Positions 44,338 to 54,041 of a DNA stretch of 64,000 nt are shown here, in pieces. Position 1 is the first letter of the stretch, and every line of letters begins with the position of its first letter. The notes beneath the pieces are model-generated. The model ran no database searches. It was given only the letters and a program-made list of their open reading frames with translations, and was not told the DNA's origin. Origin of the DNA: Nitrobacter sp. NHB1. GTDB lineage: Bacteria > Pseudomonadota > Alphaproteobacteria > Rhizobiales > Xanthobacteraceae. The position numbers and the translations under genes are program-made. The stretch lies in contig NZ_JBAMDA010000001.1 in the NCBI RefSeq assembly GCF_036964665.1, forward strand, positions 2,022,001 through 2,086,000, written 5' to 3'.

Positions 44338-44457
44338 TACAGGTGCGGTCAGGGACCATTTCCTTTCGCTGTATCGCGAACGCCGAATCCTTGGCGCCGG
44401 ATGGTTATATTAGGCATGTAGCGTCGATGGTTTCAATATTCCAGTGATGCGGCGGCT

Positions 44458-45102
44458 TCATGTTTTCAGGCTCCCGCCTTTCCATGTTCCATCCCGGTTC
44501 CGCAGCCCGGTCGAGGACAGCCTCGATTTCATCCCGGTGAGAAAGACCCAGGCCGGCGGACGATGCGTGGCCAGCCGGTCGGCCCCGGCTTCAGGCAGAC
44601 GCCACCGCGCAAGTGTCTGCGCGGCAGGCGCCGCGAGGGCACGGAAACTGTGCGGCGGGCGATCCATTACCGCGATCGGCACCTCGGCGGCGATCCGCCG
44701 CCAGTTTTCCCAGCGATGGAACTGCTCCAGATTGTCAGCGCCCATGATCCAGACAAAGCGCACGTTGGAGCACCTGCGTCGCAGATAGGTAATGGTATCG
44801 ATGGTGTAGCGCGTACCGATGACAGCCTCGAGACAACTGACGTCGATCCGCGGATCGCTGGCCATCGCCCGCGCCGCAGCGGCGCGTTCGCCGAGGTCAT
44901 GCAGTGCGCGCGCATCCTTGAGCGGGTTGGCGGGTGATACCAGCCACCAGACCCGGTCGAGTTGCAGCCGCTTCAGGGCATACAGGCTGATGGCGCGATG
45001 CGCGGCATGGGGCGGATTGAACGAGCCGCCGAGCAGACCGATGCGCATACCGTCGAAATGAAGCGGGATGACACCGGACGAAGCGACTGAACGCGGCCCC
45101 AA
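44458..45102 (-). CDS. nadD: Nicotinate-nucleotide adenylyltransferase
   Basis: Adenylates nicotinate mononucleotide in NAD synthesis. The product is 214 residues from 45102, or 196 from the ATG at 45048 ([20 protein letters not shown]), which is closer to the family start. [11 protein letters not shown] is the nucleotide-binding motif, [10 protein letters not shown] and [11 protein letters not shown] are typical, and the C-terminal SSTGLR replaces the usual ISSTxIR. It sits between proA and rsfS, as in many alphaproteobacteria. Confidence 0.94.
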   Translation of the reverse strand: MGPRSVASSGVIPLHFDGMRIGLLGGSFNPPHAAHRAISLYALKRLQLDRVWWLVSPANPLKDARALHDLGERAAAARAMASDPRIDVSCLEAVIGTRYTIDTITYLRRRCSNVRFVWIMGADNLEQFHRWENWRRIAAEVPIAVMDRPPHSFRALAAPAAQTLARWRLPEAGADRLATHRPPAWVFLTGMKSRLSSTGLRNRDGTWKGGSLKT

Positions 45103-45189
45103 GTCAGTCTCCGCGCAGCGCTGTGCATGATCCGCTGAAGTGTGTGCGGTTCGACGATACGATCATCGCGCGCTTGACTGAGGTTACGC

Positions 45190-46482
45190 TCACGGCCGGG
45201 TCTGCCCGGTACCGTGTACACGATATTTGAAACTGGTCAGTTGCTCGGCGCCGACCGGTCCGCGCGCGTGGAATTTGCCGGTCGCGATGCCGATTTCCGC
45301 GCCGAAGCCGAATTCGCCGCCGTCGGCGAATTGGGTCGAGGCGTTGTGCAGCACGATCGCAGAATCCACCTCGTCGAGAAACCGCGCGGCGGTCTTCGGA
45401 TCGTCGGTCACGATCGCATCGGTGTGGTGCGAGCCGTGACGCTGGATATGGTCGATCGCATCACTGATGCCATCGACCACGCGCGCGGCAATGATCGCGT
45501 CCTCGTATTCGGTGTCCCAGTCGTCATCGGTCGCGGGCTTGACGCGCGCATCGACCCCTTGCACGGCGGCATCGCCACGCACTTCGCAGCCCGCACCGAT
45601 CAGCATTTCGACCAGCGGTTTCAGGGCATTCGGCGCGCCGGCGCGATCGATCAGCAGCGTCTCCGCCGCGCCGCAGACGCCGGGACGGCGCATCTTGGCG
45701 TTGAGCACGATCGACTTCGCCATGGCGAGATCGGCGGCGCCATCGACATAGACGTGGTTGACGCCTTCCAGATGCGCGAATACCGGTACGCGCGCCTCGG
45801 CCTCGACGCGCGCCACAAGGCTCTTGCCGCCGCGCGGCACGATCACGTCGATGCCGCCGTTCAACCCGCTCAGCAGCAACCCGACCGCGGCGCGGTCGCG
45901 CGTCGGCACCAGCGTGATCGCAGCCTCCGGCAATCCCGCCTCGCGCAATCCCTGCACCAGACACGCATGGATCGCGCGGCACGACCGGAAACTGTCCGAA
46001 CCGCCGCGCAGGATCACGGCGTTGCCGGACTTCAGGCATAACACGCCGGCATCGGCACAGACGTTGGGGCGGCTCTCGAAGATCACGGCGACCACGCCGA
46101 GCGGCACGCGCACGCGCTCGATGATCATGCCGTTGGGACGCTGCCAGCGCTCGGTGACCTTGCCCACGGGATCGTCGATCCCGCGCACCACTTTCACGCC
46201 ATCGGCCATCGCATCGATGCGCGCTTGCGTGAGCGTGAGACGATCGACGAAAGCGGAGGTGGCGCCGCCGGCGCGCGCCTCGGTGACATCCTCGGCATTG
46301 GCATTGAGAATCGCAGCCGCATCGGCGCGGATTGCGCCCGCCATTGCATCGAGCGCCTGATTTTTCTGCGCCGTCGACGCGAGACCGAGCACGCGCGCGG
46401 CGGCGCGCGCCTGCGTTGCAAGGTCGTTCATCAGGACCGGAAGATCGGCCGAGGCGCAGGTCGCCTTCAGGGGGGCTGTCAT
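45190..46482 (-). CDS. proA: Glutamate-5-semialdehyde dehydrogenase (gamma-glutamyl phosphate reductase)
   Basis: Second step of proline synthesis: reduces gamma-glutamyl phosphate. The product is 430 residues from the ATG at 46482 ([20 protein letters not shown]); an in-frame ATG at 46524 would add 14 residues. [20 protein letters not shown] is the family motif, [15 protein letters not shown] binds NADPH, and the catalytic Cys lies in [38 protein letters not shown] and [20 protein letters not shown] close the protein. Its partner proB is about 1.1 kb away, separated by an inserted plus-strand gene and repeats. Confidence 0.96.
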   Translation of the reverse strand: MTAPLKATCASADLPVLMNDLATQARAAARVLGLASTAQKNQALDAMAGAIRADAAAILNANAEDVTEARAGGATSAFVDRLTLTQARIDAMADGVKVVRGIDDPVGKVTERWQRPNGMIIERVRVPLGVVAVIFESRPNVCADAGVLCLKSGNAVILRGGSDSFRSCRAIHACLVQGLREAGLPEAAITLVPTRDRAAVGLLLSGLNGGIDVIVPRGGKSLVARVEAEARVPVFAHLEGVNHVYVDGAADLAMAKSIVLNAKMRRPGVCGAAETLLIDRAGAPNALKPLVEMLIGAGCEVRGDAAVQGVDARVKPATDDDWDTEYEDAIIAARVVDGISDAIDHIQRHGSHHTDAIVTDDPKTAARFLDEVDSAIVLHNASTQFADGGEFGFGAEIGIATGKFHARGPVGAEQLTSFKYRVHGTGQTRP

Positions 46483-46983
46483 GTCAGGGTGCAGTCCGGC
46501 GGTTCCGTTCTCACTTAAGGTCATGTCCTAGCACAGAAATCTGTGTCCGGCGAGGCGCGCGCGCCTCTTTCGAAAGCATCCCTTCTTCCGAAAAGAGCAT
46601 GGTTTTCGGGACACGCAGGCAAGGCGGAGCGGCGCCGTTCTTCGAACGGTTTGGTCCACGCATGACGCGTCGCATCGCGCCTGTGAAAACATCGAAAGCA
46701 TGAGGTGATCCGAGGCGCGATTCGATGCCCGCATTCTGGGAAGTTCTTCCGGCAGCAAGGCGGAAACCCAGGGCGGGAAACAGAACCGCACCAAGGATCA
46801 GCTTTGCAACATCAACACAATTCTCCGTGACCCTGAAACCCGCTGCGATCGAAGTGGTTTTCCTTCTGTACGGCTGGTTGGCTCAATGCGGTCGGCACCA
46901 GCCCCCAATGCCGCGGTGTGGCGTCTCGCCATTCGAACCGGCACTCACCCGCATTGCGCACCTTCTCAAGAAAGGCAACTTCC
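46483..46983. other. 501-bp intergenic region upstream of proA
   Basis: 46545-46690 contains a worn family G element (TCTTTCGAAAGCATCC, CGCCGTTCTTCGAACGG, CGCATGACGC). The rest has no recognised gene. An 88-codon plus-strand frame at 46725-46991 has no family resemblance and overlaps the start of the next gene. Confidence 0.5.
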
Positions 46984-47397
46984 ATGTCTAGAGAACTTGT
47001 CGATCATAATCATCCGGCGAACGAGACCTACACTCAGCTTCACTCCAGCATCCCAAAGATTGCCGCCGGCCTTGTTATCTGGTTCGTGCTGATGGCATGG
47101 ATCTTTTTTGACGGGCAGAGCTCGAGCCTCATCGCACTTCCGCTGGCCTTCATCACCGTGCTGTTTCTGGTAGTCGGCCTGTGTTTCAGCGGATCGTTTC
47201 TGGTGTCGTACAGACATCAGCCGGAATCCGGCAAGCATCCGAACGAGGTCCCGTTCCGGGATTGGAGCACGGGCAAGTTTGCGGTTTGGGGCAGCCAGCA
47301 GAGCGCCGCGCAGGCGGCGACCGAGATATTGCTGCCGATAGCGGCTGCCGCCTCTCTCATGACGGTGATGGGAATTATCTACGCGATCCTGAGCTAA
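46984..47397 (+). CDS. Small membrane protein of unknown function between proA and proB
   Basis: A 137-residue protein from MSRELVDHNHPANETYTQLH, with AAGAAAGG 9 bp before the ATG. Three membrane spans are visible: AAGLVIWFVLMAWIFFDG, LIALPLAFITVLFLVVGLCF and the C-terminal ILLPIAAAASLMTVMGIIYA. Between spans two and three lies a soluble loop with the sequence SYRHQPESGKHPNEVPFRDW. I do not recognise the family. It is the only plus-strand gene in a 15-kb minus-strand block and separates proA from proB, which suggests later insertion. Confidence 0.75.
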   Translation: MSRELVDHNHPANETYTQLHSSIPKIAAGLVIWFVLMAWIFFDGQSSSLIALPLAFITVLFLVVGLCFSGSFLVSYRHQPESGKHPNEVPFRDWSTGKFAVWGSQQSAAQAATEILLPIAAAASLMTVMGIIYAILS

Positions 47398-47429
47398 TGC
47401 GTTTTCCGGCTCGCTCCAGTCATTGTTGG

Positions 47430-47490
47430 GTTTGCGATCATAATACGCGCAAGTTGTTGATTGAGTGTATTTTTTTCACGTAAACCGCAT
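47430..47490. repeat. Dispersed repeat, family D (first copy)
   Basis: GGGTTTGCGATCATAATACG, CGCAAGTTGTTGATTGAGTG and a T-run with TCACGTAAACC. The same sequence with few changes recurs at 55212-55264. Confidence 0.75.
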
Positions 47491-47568
47491 TCCACCTAGC
47501 CAGAACCAACACGCGTCATAGCCCGGCATAAAGCCGGGCTTGGCGATTCAATCACCTGATCCGCTCTA

Positions 47569-47631
47569 GACTGTTGAGTGGTCGCATTTCCTTACGGTGA
47601 ACCGGCTTCCACTTCACCGGGAAATGCTCTA
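47569..47631. repeat. Family C element supplying the proB stop codon
   Basis: CTGTTGAGTGGTCGCATTTC, CTTACGGTGAACCGGC, TTCCACTTCACCGGGAAATG, CTCTA. It is nearly identical to the element at 10012-10075. The last three bases (47629-47631, CTA) are the complement of the proB TAG. Confidence 0.85.
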
Positions 47632-48768
47632 GCTGGCATCGCCGCGCGGCCCGCCGACCACGAGATCGTCGCGATGGATCATTTCGGCCCGGCCGCTGAT
47701 GCCGAGAATCTGCGCCGCATCGGAGGACGAGCGTCCCTTGATCTTCTCCGCGTCCTCGGCGTCGTAGGCGACGAGGCCGCGGCCGATCTCATGCGTATTG
47801 GGACCGCGCACGATGACGGCATCGCCCCGCGCGAATTGCCCGTCGACCCGGATCACGCCGGCCGGCAGCAGGCTTTTTCCCGCGCGCAGCGCGGCGACCG
47901 CGCCGGCATCGATGGTCAGCGTGCCTTTCGGCTCCAGCGAACCGGCGATCCAGCGTTTGCGCGCCGTGACCGGATTTGCCGGCGTCAGAAACCAGGTGCA
48001 GCGGCCGCCGTCCATGACGGCCTGCAGCGGATGATCGATCTTGCCGGAGGCGATCAGCATGTGCGTGCCGGCGGTCGTTGCGATCTTCGCCGCCTCGATC
48101 TTGGTCTGCATCCCGCCGCGCGCCAGTTCGGACGCGGCGCTGCCCGCCATCGCCTCGATGTCGGCGGTGACCCGCTTCACGACCGGAACCAGTTTCGCAT
48201 CCGGATCGAGATGGGGCGGCGCGTCGTAGAGCCCGTCGATATCCGACAACAGAATCAGCAAATCGGCGCTCGCCATGGTGGCGACGCGCGCGGCGAGACG
48301 GTCATTGTCGCCGTAGCGGATTTCGTTGGTGGCCACCGTGTCGTTCTCGTTGATGACGGGGACCGCGCGCCAGTCGAGCAGTTTTGCGATGGTCGAGCGC
48401 GCATTGAGATAGCGGCGGCGCTCCTCGGTGTCCTGCAAGGTCACCAGAACCTGCCCCGCGCCGATGCCGTGATCGGCCAGCACCTTCGACCAGATCCGCG
48501 CCAGCGCGATCTGTCCGACGGCGGCGGCGGCCTGACTCTCCTCCAACTTCAGCGGGCCGCGCGGCAGTTTGAGTTTGCTGCGACCGAGCGCGATCGAGCC
48601 GGACGAGACGATCATCACGTCGCGCCCCTCGCCATGAAGCCCGGCGATATCATCGGCCAGCGCCGACAGCCACGCCGCGCGTACCTCGCCGGCATCGGAA
48701 TCGATCAGCAGCGACGAGCCGACCTTGACGACGATGCGGCGGAATTTCTTGAGTTGCGGACGGATCAT
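47629..48768 (-). CDS. proB: Glutamate 5-kinase
   Basis: First step of proline synthesis: ATP-dependent phosphorylation of glutamate; feedback-inhibited by proline in characterised enzymes. The product is 379 residues. The amino-acid kinase domain has [51 protein letters not shown] and [13 protein letters not shown]. The C-terminal PUA domain reads [20 protein letters not shown] and [12 protein letters not shown]. The TAG stop is contributed by a family C repeat. obgE lies upstream with a 168-bp gap. Confidence 0.96.
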   Translation of the reverse strand: MIRPQLKKFRRIVVKVGSSLLIDSDAGEVRAAWLSALADDIAGLHGEGRDVMIVSSGSIALGRSKLKLPRGPLKLEESQAAAAVGQIALARIWSKVLADHGIGAGQVLVTLQDTEERRRYLNARSTIAKLLDWRAVPVINENDTVATNEIRYGDNDRLAARVATMASADLLILLSDIDGLYDAPPHLDPDAKLVPVVKRVTADIEAMAGSAASELARGGMQTKIEAAKIATTAGTHMLIASGKIDHPLQAVMDGGRCTWFLTPANPVTARKRWIAGSLEPKGTLTIDAGAVAALRAGKSLLPAGVIRVDGQFARGDAVIVRGPNTHEIGRGLVAYDAEDAEKIKGRSSSDAAQILGISGRAEMIHRDDLVVGGPRGDAS

Positions 48769-48797
48769 GGCGGTCGGCGGTCAATCGAAACGAAATC

Positions 48798-48851
48798 GCC
48801 GCTTTCATCACATGAAAGCGGCAGCTTGGAAAGCGGCGGCTTGGAAAGCGG
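48798..48851. repeat. Perfect hairpin and short direct repeat between obgE and proB
   Basis: GCCGCTTTCAT, CAC, ATGAAAGCGGC (48798-48822) is an 11-bp perfect stem with a 3-base loop. The unit GGCAGCTTGGAAAGCG is then followed by GGCGGCTTGGAAAGCG. It lies in the 5' leader of proB on the minus strand, 30 bases from the proB start. Confidence 0.75.
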
Positions 48852-48936
48852 AATGCCGGACCGGATCATTGCATCGCAAGACGGTTGCGCTCGTGGCTTT
48901 ACGGAAAATGACGGACGGCCCTGGGCGCAACAACGC

Positions 48937-50091
<1,155 letters not shown>

Positions 50092-50122
50092 TCACTGGCA
50101 TTCCAGCGAAACGCGGCCGTTT

Positions 50123-51823
50123 TCAGGACTTCGAGAGACTGACTAGCGGCCTGACGCCGATATCCCGCGCGCCTGCCACATCAATCGCGCCGCACTCCAC
50201 CAGCGTGCGGTGGAAACGGCGCTTGCGCTCCGACGATGACGCGAAATAAGCCTCGCCGCACTGATCGAGCAGGCTCGCGCGCGTGGCGAAAATCTCGTCC
50301 AGCGGCAGACCCGCCAGTTGCAGGGCAACGGTCCCGAGAAAGGCGATATCGAGCGCCCGGCCCCGCCCGGCGACAAGTCCGTCGGCAGCGCCGTTCAAGG
50401 CCTCGATGGCGTAGAAGGTACGAAACTGACGGCGCGCGTCGGGGGCCAGTCTGCATTTCGCCTCGATCCTTCGCGTCATGACGGGCTGATGATCGCCGTA
50501 GTGAATGACCAGCATGGGCCGGTCCGGAAAACGCGCGGCGAGGCCGGCCCTGAGCCTGCTCCAGGTCGCGGCGGTCTCGGCGAGGCGCGAGTAGTATTCC
50601 GCGTAATTCGGATCGGGGTTGCTGGATAATGCAAACGCCCGCTCGCTCTCAAAATGTCCGGGCGCGACCAGCCGCCGGCTGTGCGGGCCATGATTGAAAT
50701 TGGTCAGTGCGTAGAGAAATCGCGGCGAGGCGTCTTCGGCGATCCGCCGGACGTGCGCCCCGATGGCGGCGTCCAGAAATACGGCATCGGAACTGGTCGT
50801 CTCGAACCTGTTGACATCGAAGGGCGGCGGAAAGTCATCGGCAAACATGCGATCGCCGATTCCGATCGCCCGGTAGAAGGCATCGTAGTTGAGAAAGTCG
50901 CGGCGGCAACTTGACGTCAGCACCGTCCTGTAGCCCAGCGACGTAAGCCAGTTGGGCAGACTGTGATGAAAGCGGCCGACGCCGCGCTTGAACAGATAAT
51001 ACGCGTTGGAGCCGAAGCTCGCGCTGGACAGGCCCGTCAGCAGGCTGAATTCGGATTGCCACGATCCGCCGCCGAAAATATCGACGTTGAGACTCCCGTA
51101 GCAGCCATGTGCCGGGGACAGAAAGGCCGCGACACCGGGCTCGACCGGCAGTCCGTAAGTCCGCGGATCAAAAATCGATTCATGCTGGATAACGATGATG
51201 TCGGGATACATCAGGGTACGTGCGGGAACCGCCGGCATCAACGGCAACCGCTCGCTGGCGATATCGCAGAGTTCCAGACGGCCGAACTGCCGCCAGGACC
51301 TCGGATCGAGCAACGAGGCAATGAGGGCCGACAGGAAACAGCGGCGCTGTATCGCGATAGGCTGGAAAGCAACCGTTCCGCCGCCCACCCGGTAGGCCGC
51401 GACCAGACCGGCCAGGGCCGCGATGAAAATAACGATCTGCCATCCGAATGAAACCGGGGAGCCCTGCACATAAAGCAGCGTGGCGATACCAGCGCACGCT
51501 AGCGCGACGCCGCCGGTGACGACCTCCACTACCGCCAGCGGATATTGCACCACAAGGAACGGCACGGTGCCTGCGAACGCCAGCGGCAGATCCGTCACGA
51601 CCAGTTTCAGCCCGCTATGCTTGTATTTGACCATCGATGCGCCTGATACGGCGGCAGCCAGCATCGACGCCAGCAGGATGGCTCGTCCGGCATCGCCAAC
51701 GACGAACAGCAGCAGCGCGGCGCTGAAACACAGTCCGGCAACCGCCAGCCCGAGATGCGCAACGCTGCGCTCCGCCAACGAGATGACGGCGATCGCGAAC
51801 ACGAGGATCAGGAGCAAGGTCAT
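50123..51823 (-). CDS. LTA-synthase/OpgB-like membrane sulfatase-fold protein
   Basis: A 566-residue protein: about five N-terminal spans (residues 1-150) followed by an alkaline-phosphatase-fold domain from about residue 215. Metal-site motifs are MYPDIIVIQHESIFDP, GGGSWQSEFSLLTGLSS and VIHYGDHQPVMTRR, with TNFNHGPHSRR. This order matches COG1368 phosphoglycerol or phosphoethanolamine transferases. At the nucleophile position, where LtaS has Thr in a GxTxxSE context, this protein has Ser in GGSWQSE. The lipid or glycan target is unknown. It sits between the GNAT gene and obgE, not a usual member of that block. Confidence 0.82.
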   Translation of the reverse strand: MTLLLILVFAIAVISLAERSVAHLGLAVAGLCFSAALLLFVVGDAGRAILLASMLAAAVSGASMVKYKHSGLKLVVTDLPLAFAGTVPFLVVQYPLAVVEVVTGGVALACAGIATLLYVQGSPVSFGWQIVIFIAALAGLVAAYRVGGGTVAFQPIAIQRRCFLSALIASLLDPRSWRQFGRLELCDIASERLPLMPAVPARTLMYPDIIVIQHESIFDPRTYGLPVEPGVAAFLSPAHGCYGSLNVDIFGGGSWQSEFSLLTGLSSASFGSNAYYLFKRGVGRFHHSLPNWLTSLGYRTVLTSSCRRDFLNYDAFYRAIGIGDRMFADDFPPPFDVNRFETTSSDAVFLDAAIGAHVRRIAEDASPRFLYALTNFNHGPHSRRLVAPGHFESERAFALSSNPDPNYAEYYSRLAETAATWSRLRAGLAARFPDRPMLVIHYGDHQPVMTRRIEAKCRLAPDARRQFRTFYAIEALNGAADGLVAGRGRALDIAFLGTVALQLAGLPLDEIFATRASLLDQCGEAYFASSSERKRRFHRTLVECGAIDVAGARDIGVRPLVSLSKS

Positions 51824-52137
51824 TCGAATTCAGCGCCGCGAACCAGGACCTCCAACCGCTACACCATCGAACCCGCAGGGGACAGCAGTTATGGTACCAC
51901 CTTCAGACGATTGCGACCGCCCCGGCCGCGACGAAACCGCTATGAACCCGCCGGCGTGAAAGTATGTCATCATTCGGGACGCGCTGAAAGCGCAAGCCGG
52001 AACCGGCACGCCCCGGGACATCGCGTGTCACCCAGCGATGGGGCAATCAGGTCCCAAACCATGAATTCGGTCGTTTGTTCCCGGCGCGCGTTCGCCCCGC
52101 CCGCCTCGCCGGGATGACGACGTGTTCGTTCCGAGAG

Positions 52138-52740
52138 CTAGCGTTCGCGGCGCGCGGCGTTGCTCCAGTTCTTCAGCGACGACCACACGCCGCGCGTGAG
52201 GCGAAAGCGATCGACCGGCGTCGATGACCCCAGCGCCCTGAAGCGATGCAACTCGACGCCGCTCCACTGGAAGCCGCACTTCTCCAGCACGTTGCGCGAC
52301 TTGGGATTGACGACGCGCGCGCCGGAAATCATCTGGTCGATCGCGAACGTCTCGAAGGTGTAGTCGATCACCGCGCGCGCGGCCTCGGTGGCGAAACCCA
52401 GCCCCCAGTGATCGACGCCGAACCAGTAGCCGAGTTCGGGCGCATCCGGCTCGCTCCAGTCAACGCCGGCCACCCCGACCGGCGTATGATTGTGCTCGAT
52501 CAGAAATACCGTCTCGCTGCTGTCGCCGGCGACGGCTCTGACGAAATGAACCGCGTCGTCCTGCGTATAGGGATGCGGCAGGCGGCGCGTCATCTCCGCG
52601 ATGCGGCGGTCGTTGGCGAGAGCGGCGATCCCCTTGACGTCCGCGAGCGTCGGCTTGCGCAACGTGAGACGCTCGGTCTCGAGGACGAACGGCCGCGTCT
52701 GGCGCAGCAGGGGCGTCGGGGTTGGGATATCCTGCAACAT
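52138..52740 (-). CDS. GNAT N-acetyltransferase (RimJ/RimL type)
   Basis: A 200-residue acetyltransferase from MLQDIPTPTPLLRQTRPFVL (ATG at 52740). The acceptor side begins LETERLTLRKPTLADVKGIA. The acetyl-CoA motif is in GVDHWGLGFATEAARAVIDY, with VVNPKSRNVLEKCGFQWSGV after it. RimJ/RimL relatives acetylate ribosomal protein N-termini; the location between rpmA and obgE fits a ribosome link, but the substrate is unproven. The longer frame to 52875 runs through the rpmA terminator and is not used. Confidence 0.88.
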   Translation of the reverse strand: MLQDIPTPTPLLRQTRPFVLETERLTLRKPTLADVKGIAALANDRRIAEMTRRLPHPYTQDDAVHFVRAVAGDSSETVFLIEHNHTPVGVAGVDWSEPDAPELGYWFGVDHWGLGFATEAARAVIDYTFETFAIDQMISGARVVNPKSRNVLEKCGFQWSGVELHRFRALGSSTPVDRFRLTRGVWSSLKNWSNAARRER

Positions 52741-52793
52741 GAGTCGGGCTCCGTGATGCGAACGCAGGTCCACATGCAAACGCAAAAACTGAG

Positions 52794-52819
52794 AAAGGGA
52801 GGCCGGTTTCCCGCCTCCC
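52794..52819 (-). terminator. Probable terminator after rpmA
   Basis: On the minus strand GGGAGGC and GCCTCCC form a 7-bp stem with a GGGAAACCG loop, followed by only three T residues. It lies between rpmA and the GNAT gene and may be a weak or partial terminator. Confidence 0.5.
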
Positions 52820-52882
52820 CCTTGGAGCCCTCGATGCTCCGCCGGTTCGACAGGGACCGGCGGACGCGATGTCATCCACCGT

Positions 52883-53155
52883 TTATTCGGCCGCGGCTTC
52901 CGTCATCGGGAGGACCGATACGAAAGTGCGGCCGCCGGCTTTCGCACGGAACTCGACTCGGCCTTCGACCTTGGCGAACAGAGTGTGGTCGGTGCCCATG
53001 CCGACATTAAGGCCGGGATGCCAGGTGGTGCCGCGCTGACGGGCGATGATGTTACCGGGAATTACATGCTCACCGCCGAACGCCTTGACCCCAAGACGCT
53101 TGCCGGCCGAATCCCGACCGTTACGCGATGAACCGCCTGCTTTTTTGTGAGCCAT
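52883..53155 (-). CDS. rpmA: 50S ribosomal protein L27
   Basis: 90 residues. It starts [20 protein letters not shown], the invariant N-terminus that reaches the peptidyl-transferase centre. [20 protein letters not shown] and [20 protein letters not shown] follow. There is no N-terminal extension of the cleaved Firmicutes type. It is paired with rplU upstream by an 85-bp gap. Confidence 0.98.
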   Translation of the reverse strand: MAHKKAGGSSRNGRDSAGKRLGVKAFGGEHVIPGNIIARQRGTTWHPGLNVGMGTDHTLFAKVEGRVEFRAKAGGRTFVSVLPMTEAAAE

Positions 53156-53240
53156 AGCCCGTCTCCAACCTCGTCCGTCTCTCTAGATCAATTCCGTGAC
53201 GGAATCATTCACTTTTTCTCACGGAGATTTTTAATCGCTC

Positions 53241-53648
53241 TTAGTTATCGGCCTTCGGCGCCTCGTCGTCACCCTCGGCTTCGGCGGGCCTGACGACCTT
53301 TTCCTTCTTGGGGCGCGGACCGACGGTCGGGGTCTTGCCGTCCGCGAGAATTTCGGTGATGCGCAGCACCGTGATCTCGTCGCGATAACCGCGCTTGCGC
53401 TTCGAATGCTTGCGGCGGCGCTTCTTGAACGCGATCACCTTGGGGCCGCGCTTGTGCTGCAGCAGCTCCGCCGCGACCGAGGCGCCGGGCACCGTCGGCG
53501 CACCGAGCACAGGCGTATCGCCGCCGAGCAGCAGAACTTCACCGAGCTGCACGATCGTTCCGACATCGCCGGCGATCTTGCCAATCTCAAGCACATCATC
53601 CGGAACGACGCGGTATTGCCGGCCGCCGGTTTTGATGACTGCGAACAT
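53241..53648 (-). CDS. rplU: 50S ribosomal protein L21
   Basis: 135 residues, with the N-terminus MFAVIKTGGRQYRVVPDDVL and the basic loop VIAFKKRRRKHSKRKRGYRD. The C-terminus carries an acidic, low-complexity tail (PAEAEGDDEAPKADN) of about 30 residues beyond the usual L21 length, common in alphaproteobacteria. rplU-rpmA is the standard order. A hairpin lies in its 5' leader at 53673-53697. Confidence 0.97.
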   Translation of the reverse strand: MFAVIKTGGRQYRVVPDDVLEIGKIAGDVGTIVQLGEVLLLGGDTPVLGAPTVPGASVAAELLQHKRGPKVIAFKKRRRKHSKRKRGYRDEITVLRITEILADGKTPTVGPRPKKEKVVRPAEAEGDDEAPKADN

Positions 53649-54041
53649 CGTTTTATTCCTTCGTGTTCGATCCCGGCCTCGGACAGGTCCGGGCCGGCTT
53701 TTTGGTCAGTCGTTAAATCGCAGCATCTTCCAACGACAAACCGGTTTCCGCTTTGCCTGAAAATGCTGAATGGGTTTAATTCCACGCTCTCGAGGGGAAA
53801 CCGCCCGCCGGCCGCGCAAAAACAAGCGGCGCTGGGAATTCCCGCGCCGATTGCGGGACTTATAGCCGCCGAAGACCGGGAGTCAAGGCGAAGCGCTCCT
53901 GAAAGCGGCCAAATGTCAACAATACCGGCGTTTTCGGACCGGTTTCGCCTTGAGTCGGCAAGCCGCCATCCATCATGAAACCAACGGGTTCCCCCGTCGT
54001 TGTTGCCGGCAGGACCACACCGGGAAAGGGGCACACTTATC
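53649..54041. other. 393-bp divergent region between rplU and the ROK gene
   Basis: Besides the rplU leader hairpin, the region contains a fragment reminiscent of family A near 53733 (GACAAACCGGTTTCCGCTTT, GAAAATGC). No gene is recognised. It should hold the divergent promoters. Confidence 0.5.
53673..53697 (-). promoter_or_regulatory. Leader hairpin upstream of rplU
   Basis: CCGGCC and GGCCGG enclose CGGA, CAGG, TCCG, giving a nearly perfect 10-bp stem with one bulged base, about 25 bases before the rplU start. On the plus strand it is followed by CTTTTTGG, so it could equally end a plus-strand transcript. A role in autogenous control of rplU-rpmA is possible but not shown. Confidence 0.4.
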
